Positions 10,801 through 23,159 of a DNA stretch of 64,000 nt are shown piece after piece. Position 1 is the first letter of the stretch. Each line of letters begins with the position of its first letter. The position numbers were made by a program, and so were the translations under genes. Source of the DNA: Ottelia alismoides. Taxonomy: Eukaryota; Streptophyta; Magnoliopsida; Alismatales; Hydrocharitaceae. The stretch covers positions 681,301-745,300 of the forward strand of contig JAZKJV010011616.1 of assembly GCA_037367405.1 (NCBI GenBank), in the 5' to 3' direction. The notes under the pieces were generated by a model. That model had not been told where the DNA came from. It was given only the letters and a program-made list of their open reading frames with translations, and made no database searches.

Positions 10801-11800
10801 TTGTGGCTCTGTATTGGTAGTGGTTGTATTTGTCTTTCAAGTCACTGCCACCAATTCATTTAGTTCTGGAGTCGGATCGTCAAAAGTATCCAAGCAATCG
10901 ACGAAAGCCATGTCCGACTCATCATCCTCATCTTCTGATTGTCCTAAAGAGGGAAGGACTGACAGGCCCATCTGGGCCTCTGTGTCATCGAAGATGTAAG
11001 GGGATGCATTCTCTATGTGATATGCAATGTACTCGTTCCTAAGGATCTCGCAAATTGTCTCATGCACAAGATTCTCTCACGTGGAGAGGAACTCATCGGT
11101 GTTGGTTGGGTTCTGTCTCCATGGCCCAATGGTGTCTACATGAACACAATATGCTTCTGACAAAGTATACTCGGTGCTAGATTCAGAATCTGGCCTCTGC
11201 CTGCTTCATCTCAGGTTCCCTATCTCCGCTTGGAGTTTGGAACTGAATCTTCTCAATCTTATAATCAAATAAGGCCCCTGTTGTTTAATGTAAGGGCCTT
11301 CCTAGAATGATCTGTGAATCTCTCCAATTTTGAGGGGTCTCCATATCGAGGACTGTAAAGTCCACCATGTAATCCCGACCCTCGACTTTGATGATAATGT
11401 TCCTCAATTCTCCCTTGGACCTCTTGGTTGATTTGTCTGCGAATTCGAGTAAGGCTCTGGATTTCCTAAGAGGTCCTAGATTTAGCCGCTCATAGAGGGA
11501 TGTGGGCATCAGATTAATTGAGGATTCATTATCTAGGAGAGTGTGTGCAAACGTATTGTCATCGACATGACTCACCACATAATGAGCACCCATGTCCCTT
11601 CGCTTCCTAGGAAACACATTCTTAATGGCACAAGTAGTGGCTACTGACAAAACATGCTTCTCAACACGGCTTTTAGTTTTCCTGCTGACCCTAGTAGGTG
11701 TGCATCTCACCTTAAGGTACTTCTGAAATGCAGGTGTCATATCCACATACTTATTAAAGAGGAATGTGACCTTGATATATTTGTTGCAGAACTCTACCAT
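10801..11800 (-). pseudogene. Retropepsin domain and acidic linker of element A
   Basis: The aspartic protease would process the Gag-Pol polyprotein. Within 11800-11285: KHVLSVATTCAI, the active site LLDNESSINLMPTSLYERL (family LLDLGASIN; Asp kept, the following Gly-Ala replaced), FADKSTKRSKG, MVDFTVLDME and IILGRP near 11290, directly followed by a stop where the family reads PFLATA. Downstream, 11067-10837 encodes an acidic stretch (SEDEDDESDM) that leads to the RT portion, separated by stops. Confidence 0.85.
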
Positions 11801-14272
11801 CTCAGGGTCATCTTTTTGGATTTTTTGGGTTTCTTCTTTCCACCCTTAAGGTCACGGGATAAAGGGATTATTGATGGTAACTCATATTCTGACACTAAAA
11901 GATTCTCATTCAAATGGGAAACTGAGTTCTATACAGGACTGGGACTCTGACTCTAACATGGACTCAGATAAAAAGAAATTCATGTGGCGAAACAGGTGAT
12001 GCATCTTCCGAGACTTCAGGTGCATCGTCCTCAGATGGAGGTGCGTGCTCCTGATTTGTTTCGCCTGATTCACTATTGGTTCTCCTTTCCTTCTTCTTGC
12101 CATGGTACTTTGAGAACTTGGAAATCCTCTTATTCTACTGGTGGTGGTGATTCTGCTCCTCTGCCTCCAAGTTCTCCTCAAGTAGAGACTTGGAGACGTC
12201 TTCTTTATGAGCCCGCGCTCGATCAGGTACGATCACGGTCCTTCCGCTCCTGAGGGACATATGATTTACAATATCGTACGAAAGGATCTCGTGTTCAGAT
12301 AGAGAATATTCTGAAGAGTATACCTGATTGTATCGTCGGTGTTGACCCTGATTCAGGCTATTTGGGTTGGAATGAACCTGGGCGGGAATTGGGGTCTTTG
12401 GTGCCATCTGCTGATCTTGGTGGCAAGAGACACGGTTCAGATCTGTTTTGATGTCCGGGTAATCATTCTGCATCTGCTGAACCCTGTCAGTTAATGTCTG
12501 GATTGCCAGGGGAAGGGACTCCAATTCACTAGTGGGCAGGGCTTGCTACTGCTGACTAGAGGATGAGTAATTCAGTTGTCTGTACTGGCCCTGTTAGCCT
12601 TGGCGATACTTGTATGGGTGGGACGGTGTAGTGTAAGGTGGTGAAGGGCCCTACTGGCCCGAGTGGAATGTGCGCTATTGCTGGTGTTGTTGAGGCTGGT
12701 ATCCTTGTCCGTGTCGGGATTGTACAAAGCGTGGTGCGGGGACGGAGCTGGTTTAGTGGTAAGCTAGGGAAGGTTAGTGTGGCTGGCCATTCCCTATCCC
12801 TGATTGTCTGCCGACAGGGTCATGGATGTACCACAGCCTGTTGATCTCGAACACCAGCGGAGGCTTCTTGTAGACTGACTCCACCTGTGGGGGTGTGTGC
12901 TGCCCCTGTTGAGTTTGCTGCTGCTCCTCAACCTTGCTGCTCTGAGTCCCCTGTACATGTTCTTGTACAAGATGATCTTTATGTATAAATACAGGTTGTG
13001 CAGAAATAGCTGGTAGTCGTATCTTAGCTACCTTCTCAGTCAATTCCTCCACTTGTTTCGGCAATCGTGGAAGCGCCTCAAGGTCAGTGACCCTCTTGTG
13101 GATCTGCTCTACCATGGTGAGCATATCAGCTATTATCCCCATGCTAGGGATTAGGTCATCTGTTCAATCCGCTACAGTCCTCCTAGTTGTCTCATTCGAT
13201 AGGCCTGACGGAGACAACTGATAGGCCCTGGTGTCCTGAGATCTTCCTGTTTCCGACATCTGCTCCAGAATCTTCCATACGACATCTTCGTTCTTATTTA
13301 GATAGCTTCCTCTACAGACTGGACTCACTAATCCATGCATTTCAGGAGTCATGCCACAGAACAAGGTTTGGATTAAGATCGCCTTGGTAATGCCATGGCA
13401 GGGGCATTTTTGAGTCAAATCATTAAATCTATCCCATGCTTCATGGATTGATTTGTGGGGACCCGGGGAAAATCTAGCAATCACCGTCCTCATCTAGTTA
13501 GTCCTACTGAGTTGGTAGAACTTCTTCAAGAATAAATCTTTGAATTGCATCCAGATAGTGCATCTAACCTCGAGATTCTTCATCCAATGAGCAGCCTTAT
13601 CTCCTATGGCAAATGGGGTAGCTTTTTGCCTGATGTAATCTTGTCCAACCCTAAGGTGACTAAGATTGTTGCATACCAGCTTAAAATCTCTTAGGAAAGC
13701 ATATGGTTCTTTGGTGGCATTCCCATTAAACTTCAGTAGAAGACTCAGAAAATGGCGCTTCAACTAGAATGCTTCTGGGGGCACCTCAGGTAAAAGCCAA
13801 CTATGTATCTAATTCTCAGCTGGGTTGTAGGAATCTACCATTGGTCAGTCAATTCCACCCGCCTCGATGACATGTCCCATCCTAGACATTAGATCCGCAA
13901 TCAGCTGCTCGGTTCCAGCTAATCGAGCAAGGACTTGGTGCATAGGATCATCTCTGGTTCCTCTTCGTCTCGATTTTTCTTAAGCATCTTGGTTTCTGGT
14001 TCGTCCTCTTCACTTGGGTAATGAATGTTGTCTAAGTTAGAGGATGTAGTAGTGAAGACATTCTCACTGAGGCGATGGTTTTCCTCGGTGAGATGAGAGG
14101 AGAGAAAAGGGATGGTTTGAGGGTAACCATCCTGAGAGTGATGGATCCCGAACTCAGGAGGGTCATGAGCTCGGGTTGGCCCAAGTTGCGCTTGGGCTGA
14201 TGAAGACGAGCTGTGTGAGGATTTCAAGGAGAGATTTGCGAAGCGTGAGTAGATATCCCCCCAGTCAGTCAT
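11801..14272 (-). pseudogene. gag: Gag of element A with capsid core, decayed
   Basis: Structural protein of the virus-like particle. The ATG at 14272 opens MTDWGDIYSRFANLSL, related to MDSWSAFYPDFADPSL at the start of the element C protein. The capsid (retrotrans_gag) core is at 13763-13164: FNGNATKEPYAFLRDF, AAHWMKNLEV, LFLKKFYQL, then one stop codon, and on the same frame SIHEAWDRFNDLTQKCPCHGI and SYLNKNEDVVWKILEQM. 13142-12774 holds a Gln-rich region with a coiled-coil-like VEELTEKVAKI. 12524-12135 holds MSLRSGRTV, an Athila Gag landmark. No CCHC zinc knuckle was seen. Several frameshifts. Confidence 0.88.
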
Positions 14273-15690
14273 CTTTGATGGTAGAAAGAAGAGTCGGGAG
14301 TATAAGTGTGTAAAGATAGGATTTTACTCCAACCTCAAGCAAGCAAATGAATCACAAACCCTGATTTCACACTCAACATGATGAAGGACCCGAAACCGAG
14401 TCTGATTAATTTGGTTGATTTTTAGTGTGATTTTTTAGACAAATATCAAGAGTTATGCGACCTATAGGGATGTCATCTCAAAGACGGATGCGTCTCCCCT
14501 GTTTAACTTGTCGCCTAAGATACAAACACCCTTACTGTCTTTGCTCCTATCCCTAGCTGAGAGTCCAAGGACCTGCCCCTATCTACCTACCGAAATAGGC
14601 GGAGGCTGACAAGGCTTTAACTTTGCCCCTATCTACCTGTTAGAGTAGGCAGAGGCTACTAGCAACTTATCGCGGTGCACTGCAATTTCACCCCTATCTA
14701 CCTACCGGAGCTGGCGGAGGCTACTTAGCGGTGGTCAGTTGAACCCATACTTTAGCCGATGATATTTGCTTGGATCGGGGTACGTGATATGGAAGACGGA
14801 GATTTTGGGCTCTGCCTTAGGGTATGCATACACTTTGTACCCTCACTTAGCCTGAAATCAAGGTCGGGGTTATTCTCCTGTAAACAGAATTTCTAATTTA
14901 ATTTTGATTTTTTGGTCAATTTGTTTAGCAGTCCTGATTTTAAGTTAGATGACCACTTGATTAGTCCACACACAAGGCACAACTATCGTCCAGTCCCAAT
15001 TTCCTTTAATCCTAAGTTTAAAAAACCAAGGGAGAAGGAGTCGAGAAAAGCTGATGCACGATAAAACAATGATGTATGCCAAGTTCAGAAGACTTACAGT
15101 GATCCTCATGCTCTACATGCGGGATGCAAAATAGAATCTAAATTTATCTATATGGATGCAAGCAAAAAAAGCCACTCTTAGACAAGAAGTTCCATTAGCG
15201 AGTGAAGAACAAGTTAGATTTGGCTAAAGTTTTACAGTCTAAGTTTGCCTTTTTAATGGTGAAGTGTTGTCCTAGATATTACGAGCACAAACAGTCCTAA
15301 GAGAGCTCTAAGAGACACAAGTGCAGGTCCTATCCTACGTCAAGAAACCACACAACACATGGAGACCTATTTTCTTATTATTTACAGGCACGAGAATTTA
15401 AACGGGAACCGCTGTAAATGAAAATGCAAAAAAAAACTTTTTTTTCCAAGTCCTCTCAAAGATCACTCAGTTTATTTCTATGCAGGTTCCTCGGCAAGCT
15501 TGGAGAAGCACCTTCAACTCCTCGTGTTCATCGCACTAAAATAAATGATGGTAAGATAAAGGATGACACAAAATAATCAAATATTGGAAATTGGATAGAA
15601 AAAATATTCCCAAGAAAAATCGGGAATCACACTACCCAGGGATGGAAAACCTAAAATCTAAATTTTCATAAAATTAATCTAAGTTGTGCC
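14273..15690 (-). other. 5' leader of element A
   Basis: About 1.4 kb noncoding leader between PBS and the gag ATG. Its PBS-proximal part (about 14880-15660) aligns with the G leader at 19440-20310. No conserved ORF. It contains the tandem motif described at 14575-14722. Confidence 0.75.
14575..14722. repeat. Three-copy repeat in the leader of A
   Basis: CCCCTATCTACCT followed about 10 bases later by GGCGGAGGCT (or a close variant) occurs three times, starting near 14575, 14625 and 14691. The spacing is about 50 and 66 bp. Each unit has short complementary parts (CCTAC...GTAGG-like). Confidence 0.65.
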
Positions 15691-15708
15691 TCCCCAACAA
15701 CGTCGCCA
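15691..15708 (-). other. Primer-binding site of element A (tRNA-Asp)
   Basis: On the minus strand TGGCGACGTTGTTGGGGA, 15 of 18 matches to the complement of the plant tRNA-Asp(GTC) 3' end. Two bases separate it from the LTR end at 15711, as in B, C and G. Confidence 0.85.
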
Positions 15709-15710
15709 TT

Positions 15711-18700
15711 TGAAAAAACCCAGAATACCCTTCTCAATTCAACCAAATTAACGAATAAATTTTAATGATGTTTGTTATAGTCGGGTATAATCAAACTTTT
15801 CAAAACCACTTTAATTAATAATCAAATTAAATGCAAGCAGCAATTTTTCTATTTTACTTGGGCAAGCCCAAGGTCGAATCAAGGAGGCAACTTTTTCCTA
15901 AGATTATTTCAATGTGAATTCCAATGTTAGGTTTTTCAAAAGAATATTTTTGTGGTATTTCTTATGCAATATAGAAAATGCAATGCGATATGGACCAATT
16001 TTGAAGGTTAAAATGTAAATTGTAGTCAAATTAAGTCCAAAAATAATGAATGTGGCCAAAATGGGAAATGCGATGAAATTAAGCTACTGTAATTTTTTTG
16101 GAATTTTTCGACTCTATATGAATTAAAACTGAATGCAGTGTGATTTTTGCAAAATTAATTCTAATAAATACAAATTAAATCATTTTCAGATATAATAATT
16201 ATTCTAGATGCTTCTATGTCATATGAATCAAGAAGATTATTAAAACTCAAAAATAATGAATTTTGGACCTATGAAAAATAAATTAAGCAAAACACCAATT
16301 AATTTATTAAGGCCTTGTTATGCATGAAAATGATGTGATTTTTGGGAACAATGTAGAACTACTTAAATTAGACCTATTGTGATTTTTTTGGTTATTTTTG
16401 GAGCAACAGTTAAATTAATATGCAATTAAAGGCACACAGTGGGCAAAATATAAAATTTTCCATAAAAATAATTATATGAAATTGCTCAAGGCTCACAAAA
16501 ATGAAACAAGTCTTCACAATGATAGAGAATATGTTTCTCTACAATGTGTTATTTTTGGAATTAATAAATGATGCTAAATGATTGGTTAAATAAACATGTA
16601 AACACAGGTGTGTAAATGCAAACAAAAACAAAGTTGACTAAAACAGAAACAAGCTTACAGGGACTAAAATGCAATTACCTATAATGATGATGTTTTGATT
16701 GCAATTTCTCCACGAGACCATGTACACCTCACGTGATGTAGCTGACGGGGAATGAAATGCAATTTCCGAAACTTGAAGAGGCCCGGATGCATTTTGCCCA
16801 GACGTCACGTAACGGAGACACGTGAGGTGCGAGGATCGGGTGGTTGGTCGGAAGGTGCTGGAGGCTCGGGTGCCCGGAGCAGGCTCGGATGTGGCTCGGG
16901 TGATCCGAGCCTAGCAGTGGAGTGATGGGGCTGATTCGGCTAGAGGCTCGGGTGTGTCGAGCCTAAGGGACGGGGAAGAGGCTCAAGGTGGCTACGTGGA
17001 CTCTTGTGGTACATCAGATCTCAAAGATCCGACGGTGGTTGTAACCCCTGGAAGAGGGAGATGTGGTGCACCGTCGGTCGTCCGATCAAGATGATCGAAC
17101 GGTAACTATATGTCTTTTGGGGGATACGTGGATGGATAATGGCCGTTGGATGATCACCGGGGGGAGAATCCAATGGCATATGTAGCTTGAGTTCTTCCTC
17201 CTCCATTGTGGCAGTGGCGGCGACTTCAAATCTCCGGCGAGGACGTTGTAGCTCCGCCTCCCTAGCTTTGACCCAATGGACCTCCCCAGACCCTCCTGAA
17301 CAACATCGATGAAGATGGAGGTTCGGGGACGACGCTAGACATCCTAGAAGGCTCGATGGTTGCTTGGATGTCAGAGACACACTAGCTCAAAGGAGCTCCA
17401 GCGACGAGTCCGGCCAGCGACGAAGGAGGTACCTACAATGTTAATGACCCGCCAAATCGTGGTGTGTATGGTCTCGTAAATTAGGCAAATGGTTTGAGGC
17501 CTTACGGAGCGGAGTGGGTGAATGGTCATCTTGCTCCTCTGTCGTAATCGGCATAGCAGTGGTCGGGGGTGCTCGATGGGTTGTGGAGATGGACGAAGAG
17601 ATACGCAGAGATGGTAGCTTCGATGTAAAGCTCGATTGATGGTCGGTTGATGGTGAGATTGGGCGAAGAAGTCAGAGCAATTCGGAGAAGATCGCAAGGG
17701 AAGAAAGGGAGTATCGGAGATGAATATGAAGAAATCTACCAGGGAATTGGTGCTCTGATTGGAGCCGCCAGTCGTCGCTCTAGGGTCGGCAGGTGCCCGA
17801 GCTCGAGCAGCTTGAAGCTGAAGCTGCTGCACGGCGAAGGTTTGCCGTGGATCTCGCTGGAGAAGATCCTCTATCATCGCTCGTTTTCAAATCAAATCTC
17901 TGTCACATATTGGAGGAGTCGAGGTCGAGGGACTCTCATGCAAGGGCAGATGGGGGAAAAGGTGGTCGGAGGCAATGTATTTATAGAGTTGGAAGGTGAC
18001 TGTCTGATGATGGAGGTCATGACTTGCGTGGTGATTCTGGAGCGAAGGAGAGGGATTCATGGCAAGAGTGGGTGCTAGTGAGGATGAGGGAAGAGTGGGG
18101 TTGGTAGTGGAGATGTTATCGAGTGGAGATGGTGGTGGAAGTGGTGAAGGAAATAGAAAGGGGGACGGTTGGTTGAGGTGATGGGCGACGTGGGCGAGGT
18201 CGATCCGGAGGTAGAGTATGGTGTCTCAACCGTTGGATCTCACGGTCCAACGACTGCGATGCGTGCGATGAAGGGCGGATAAGATTAAATCAGAGGGGCG
18301 CGATTGTAGGGCGAAGGGCGTGCCACGTGGCGCAAGGAGGTAGTGGTGCTAACGGATGGTGAAGATGGAATCTAGGGCTAGATCGAATGGTGAGAAATGA
18401 AATGGAGGGAGCAGCTAAGATGAAGTGCCTAGAGAAGAGATGGAAGGCTATGATGGAGCCACGAGGCAAAAAGTAGTGAAGGCAGAAGTGTGCGGTCCAG
18501 ATGCAATCTGGGAGCTTTGATCAGATGGTTGATGATTCAGTGGAGAGGAGCGTCTTAGATGGAGATGGGGGCAGGCATTGATCAGAGGGTTGATATAAGG
18601 GCGGAAACGAATGGAGGAGATCTAGAGGGAAGGAAAGCAATCACACAGTAGAGGGAGAAGGCGCGTGGCTTGCGCAGAGATGGGTCGCGTGGCGCAACCA

Positions 18701-19389
18701 AAAGGCACCACGTGGCCCAATCAGATTATTCGAAGAAAGAAAGTGAAATACGAAGGCGAATGAGGCCAATTCTGGAAAAACTCAAAACATGAAAGTTGTA
18801 GATCTCGATGAGACTACAAGTTTCATGTTAACCAAAAACGGATACGAGGTCAAATGAAGAGAGAGGATACAAGAGTACAAATACAAATAAGTATAATATA
18901 CAATAGTGGCCCAAAACCCAAGTTTTGCATACGAGCTCTGATTTTAATGAAATTGATCTTGTTTTGAAGGTCTTTGAATGTATATTCTATTAAAAATGAG
19001 TAGACCTAGATCGGATGTTGTATGAGAGACATATACACTTTTTAAGGTTCATTGTCTCAAACTTGGATTTGGGTTTTATCGGACAATTTTACTAGTTAGT
19101 AATTTTTTTGGTATTTTTCTCGTAATAGTGTTAGTAATATACACACGATAGAGTAGAATTTATTGGATTTGGAGTTAATATAAAATATATACAACTAGGT
19201 GAAATATGGTGAATATACAGGTGATTTTTATAAGTGAATTGGGCTTCTTATTTAATGAATGCTAAAATGCAGACATTATTTATGCATGCTTGAATACTAA
19301 TTATGCAATATAGGTGATGAAATGCATCTAATTGCTCGGGAACAAATCTTTATTTTCAACTTTTAAAGTGATGAATCATAGATTCATCA
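15711..19389 (-). repeat. 5' LTR of element A
   Basis: About 3.68 kb, direct repeat of 2306-5968. The sense start at 19389 carries the perfect hairpin TGATGAATC-TAT-GATTCATCA; the sense end TTTTTTCA is next to the PBS. The GC-rich island is about 18720-16800. Sense-strand open frames at 17380-17021 and 17877-17371 align with frames in the left LTR at 3960-3517 and 4410-4222. This follows from LTR identity and does not by itself show coding. Confidence 0.92.
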
Positions 19390-19394
19390 GTGTC
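19390..19394. repeat. Target-site duplication of element A, right copy (GTGTC)
   Basis: Pairs with TTGTC at 2301-2305. A short CT run follows at about 19396-19409. Confidence 0.6.
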
Positions 19395-20318
19395 GTCTCT
19401 CTCTCTCTCACGTGCAAATAAATAAGACAATGATGGAGTTGCTATCCCGCAAACAATGGTTAATTTTAGTCATTTTTTTAGGTCCAATTCAATTAGCAGT
19501 CCCGATTTTAGAGATTAGTTGTCATTGTGATTAATCCACATAAGTAATCACATCTACCGTCAAGTCCCAATTCCTTTATTGTAGGTTAGAAAAATCGAGA
19601 AAGGGAATTAGAAAAAACTGATGCAATCGAGAAAACGATGATGAATGCTTGAGTAAGAACACTTACAGCGCCTCTGGCTCTCTACATGCAGGATGCAATA
19701 CTAAATTGAAATTTTACACTATATGAAATGCAAACGAGAAAATCGTTCCTAGATAGGCAGTTCTATTAGCGAGTGATGAGCAAATTAATTTTGACTAATA
19801 GCTCTGCGGTTTAAGAGTGTCTCGTTAAATGTGATGTGTCGTCCTATATAGTACGGGCACAGGAAATAAGATAAATGCACTAAGATCGGCAAGTGTAGGT
19901 CCTAGTCTAAGTCAATCAACTACACGACCACGAAGGGTCCAATGTCAAGAGACTGAGTACAAACACGAGATTCCAAACAGAATCCATTGCAAATATGCAA
20001 GTACACATTAATTTATTGAAAATGAAAAATAAATCTTCTCAAAACTTCTTGGCATATCTACAACCGGCTCGATCCTGAAGTGTCGACCTTCGATGCACTT
20101 CGAGATGAGTCAACATCAAGAGAGTTGCTCAAAGTCCACCGAACCCTCGCACATAAAGATAAAATTTATGTCAGAGAGATATCAAAAAATATATATATAA
20201 TAAACAGGGAAATAATGATATAAAAATGGAATAACAAGAAAATAGTTTGAGGGTCGGACTATCAGAGTGAATGGAAAACCTAAATCTAAATTTCTAAAAC
20301 GATCCTAAGCCGTTTGCC
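19395..20318 (-). other. 5' leader of element G, PBS-proximal half
   Basis: Noncoding. Aligns with the leader of A (14880-15660) and, read in sense, with that of C. For example, a CATCATTGTCTTA stretch near the A insertion point corresponds to CTCATTGTCTTAG in C. Confidence 0.7.
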
Positions 20319-20336
20319 TCCCCAGCAACGGCTGCA
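20319..20336 (-). other. Primer-binding site of element G (tRNA-Asp)
   Basis: TGCAGCCGTTGCTGGGGA on the minus strand, 15 of 18 matches to the tRNA-Asp(GTC) complement, two bases from the LTR end. Confidence 0.75.
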
Positions 20337-20338
20337 TT

Positions 20339-23150
20339 TGACGAGCCGCTAGAATGCCCTATTTAAATGTGTGTCGTGGTGTTGTAGTCGGGCAATTAGG
20401 ATTGATAAAAATTAACCGCACGAATCTATGAATTTATGAATAAATTAATGTGTGGTTTGATGTACTTTTAACCTGAGTGAGCCCCAGGGACGACTCAAGG
20501 AGGCAAAGGAACAACATCGGATCAACATAGATTAATTAGCTTTAGGCTTTCCAAGCAGGAGTATTTTGTATTTTTATGTGATAAAAATGCAAATGTGAAA
20601 ATGCAGACAAATTAGGTTATTTAGGAATCAATCAATTTAGCTAAATTAATTTTATTAAGAAATTAATCTGAATTATACAAGTTATATTTTTTCTTGGAAC
20701 CCTAATCCAATGATGAATGCAAAATATATTTTTTTAGATTTTTTTAGGTTAACATGCAACAATGAAAAATACAAACTTGTTTGGTATTTTTATGCAATTT
20801 TTCATGCAAATAGAATGGAAAAATTATGAAAATTTTATCAAAAGGTTAAACACATTGAAATAAAGCTATAATAGTTTTTTTGTAATTTTTTGATAATAAA
20901 TTAAATTTTTATGATTTTTTAATTAAAATAAAGTGATTGTGAGTATTTAATTCCTAACTAATCCACAAAATAAATTTACCCAGAAGCAAAATTATCACAA
21001 TTAGATATTTAAATGAGCAATCCAGGAGACCTGAAATTTCATAAAAATAATATTTGTATATTTAATTAAAAGTCAATTACAAAAATCACTCAACTATTTA
21101 TTTTTTGGACACGACATATCAATTACTGGGAAATTTGGACAGTAATTAAAGAAAATTGATAGGCATCATCTCTAATTTTTTCAAACTTTTTGAAGCATGT
21201 ATTAATTAAATATGAATTTCAAACCATATATTAGGTAAAATATGCAACTTTTGGCAAGTATAATTTTAATTAATTAAAACTCACGAAATTACAAATAAAT
21301 ATCGTAGAGATAAAGAATTAAATGCTTTACAATATGCAATTTTTGTATTAAAATTGATGCAAAATAGATGTCCAAATTGATGCCAAAATGCAGGGATGTC
21401 TTTGAAATACAGGAATTAAAGAAACTAACTGAAATGTGAACATGGGTACTTTTGCAGTTGAAGACAAATGAAGGGAAGAAAATGCTATTTTCATAAAAAA
21501 AACAAAAAATAAAATAACTGAACATTTCCAATCCCACACTAGGGCGAAAGAGGAGTGGTGTGTTCGAAGGCACCAAGGGAGGTGCAGGAATGAGGAGAAC
21601 TGGCAGCCGCGAGCACGGAATGTGAGGAGGAAGCAGGCAACAGTCGCATGTAGCAGGTGCAGCAAAAGGTTCCAGGGGGCGGTGAGGCGAGAAGAGGGTG
21701 CTCAGGCGCATGGTTGGCAGCCACGCGGATGGGAGCTACGGTCGGCTGGGAGCCATCCGTAGACGGCGAGGGCACGCTGTAGGGGGCGGGCGCGGTTGAT
21801 GGCGGGTCGACACGTGGGGGGGTACTGTTGGAGGTGCCATCCTGGGTTCTGGCGGAGACACATGCGGAGGTGGCTGAAGCAGGGACAGGGCGCGGTCTGA
21901 AGCAGCCACGCGCAGGAGGGCACGATGACGCGTACGCAGCCGGTGGCTGCAGCTAGTGGCCAGAGGACAACATGCTTGCTGCGGGGGGTGGGTGGCTGCC
22001 CGTAGAGCTTTTTTGTAATTTTTTATTTTCTTTTGTAAATAGGAATAAAAATGCAGTAACGAAGAGGTGGTATGTGTGTGACGTATGATAAAGATGATAA
22101 TATAATAATAAAAAATAAATAAAAATATGATTATGAGGTGGTGTATGTGCGATAATGAACAAGGAAAAAAATGTTTGATATAATAAAATACGAAGATGAG
22201 GATAAAAGATTTACCTGTGTGGATTTCGCCTGAAGGTGGGGCTGCGATACGCGGCTCCTGTCGTGGCCTCGATCAGCTTGGCATAAGGCTGAGAAGCTAA
22301 GTTGCGACCTGAAAAGATGCACAGTGACATGAGGAGGAGCCCTCATGGATCTCGCCTTTGAGACCGTCGTTGATCGACCAGAGGGTGCTGAAGCTATCAC
22401 CAACAACACTCGGGGACTCGTGGTCTCTCCCTCTCAATTGAAGAAATGGCAGATGGAGATGAATGAGGGAGGAGAAGAGAATAAAAAATATGGGGATGTT
22501 TGAAAATAAGTGGGGTGGAATTTTGAGGAGTTGTGGAAGATGAGGGGAGAATGGGGAGTTATGGCTTGGGTGAGAAGTTGAGTAGGGAAGAAGTAAAAGG
22601 GAAAAAATATAAAATGAAATAAGTAGGCTATTAAATAAATGAAGAAACAATAAATTAAATAAGTTAAATAAATAATAATGAATAAATAAAATAAAATAAA
22701 ATACGAAAATAAACAAATAAGGGTATGACGTGTGGCAGCTCCAGGAGCTGCCACACGTCGCTCCAAGAAATTTCAAAATTTAAATGTAAATAAAAATAAA
22801 AAATAAATAACAAAAGAGGTCAAATCAAAAAGTGTTCAACACTAAAGTTGTCCATCTCAACGAGATCTACAGCTTTTGTGATGGATCAAAAATCAAAATA
22901 AGTCGTATGTACAAAAAGTATTTTTAGGGGTACCTTAAAGATATAAAATACCGCATTTCTATATTTTGCATATTTTTTATCATTTTTAAATAAGATAAAA
23001 TAAAAATAACGATAGGGAAAATATGAAAGGAATATTCACAACTTAATTTTTTTGTATTTTTATTAATTAAAAAAATAAAAAGATAATTAAAAAGTTAATT
23101 TGGTCACTATGTATAATATATAATAGGGGCCCCAAACCCACTTGGACCAG
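20339..23150 (-). repeat. 5' LTR of element G, truncated
   Basis: Sense end at 20339 (TGACGAGCC on this strand). It shows the same domain order as the other LTRs: AT-rich U5 side (20400-21500), GC-rich island (about 21540-22440), then AT-rich U3. The TATAATAGGGG-CCCAAACCC stretch near 23115-23145 matches a motif near the LTR starts of A and F. About 0.5 kb of the LTR start is missing. The minus-strand open frames at 21289-22776 are low-complexity and not credible proteins. Confidence 0.75.
22727..22759. repeat. Perfect 33-bp palindrome in the LTR of G
   Basis: Arms GACGTGTGGCAGCTCC and GGAGCTGCCACACGTC, each 16 bp, around a single A. It lies at the boundary of the AT-rich head and the GC-rich island. 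Confidence 0.9.
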
Positions 23151-23159
23151 TTTGAAAAA

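Larger units (their letters stand above)
2306..19389 (-). mobile_element. Element A: complete, decayed autonomous Athila-like LTR retrotransposon
   Basis: About 17.1 kb on the minus strand. Order in sense: 5' LTR (19389-15711), tRNA-Asp PBS (15708-15691), leader, gag, protease, RT, RNase H, integrase, hairpin array, a noncoding block of about 1.2 kb, PPT (5982-5969), 3' LTR (5968-2306). The aspartic protease lies between Gag and RT, and RT/RNase H precedes integrase, as in Ty3/gypsy elements. The RT wording (DYRRLN, FMDDFS, VLSWEKSHFM) is Athila-type. The two LTRs are clearly alignable along their length but carry many substitutions and indels, so the insertion is old. All genes carry stops or frameshifts. 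Confidence 0.92.
19395..23150 (-). mobile_element. Element G, right part
   Basis: Second half of G beyond the inserted element A: leader 19395-20318, PBS 20319-20336, 5' LTR from 20339. The upstream LTR end is lost at a junction with B near 23.15 kb, so G was truncated or B lies across it. Confidence 0.8.

Noticed and set aside
21289..22776. Several minus-strand frames in the LTR of G
   Set aside because: Low-complexity Phe/Leu/Ser-rich translations of AT-rich DNA, overlapping each other in different frames.
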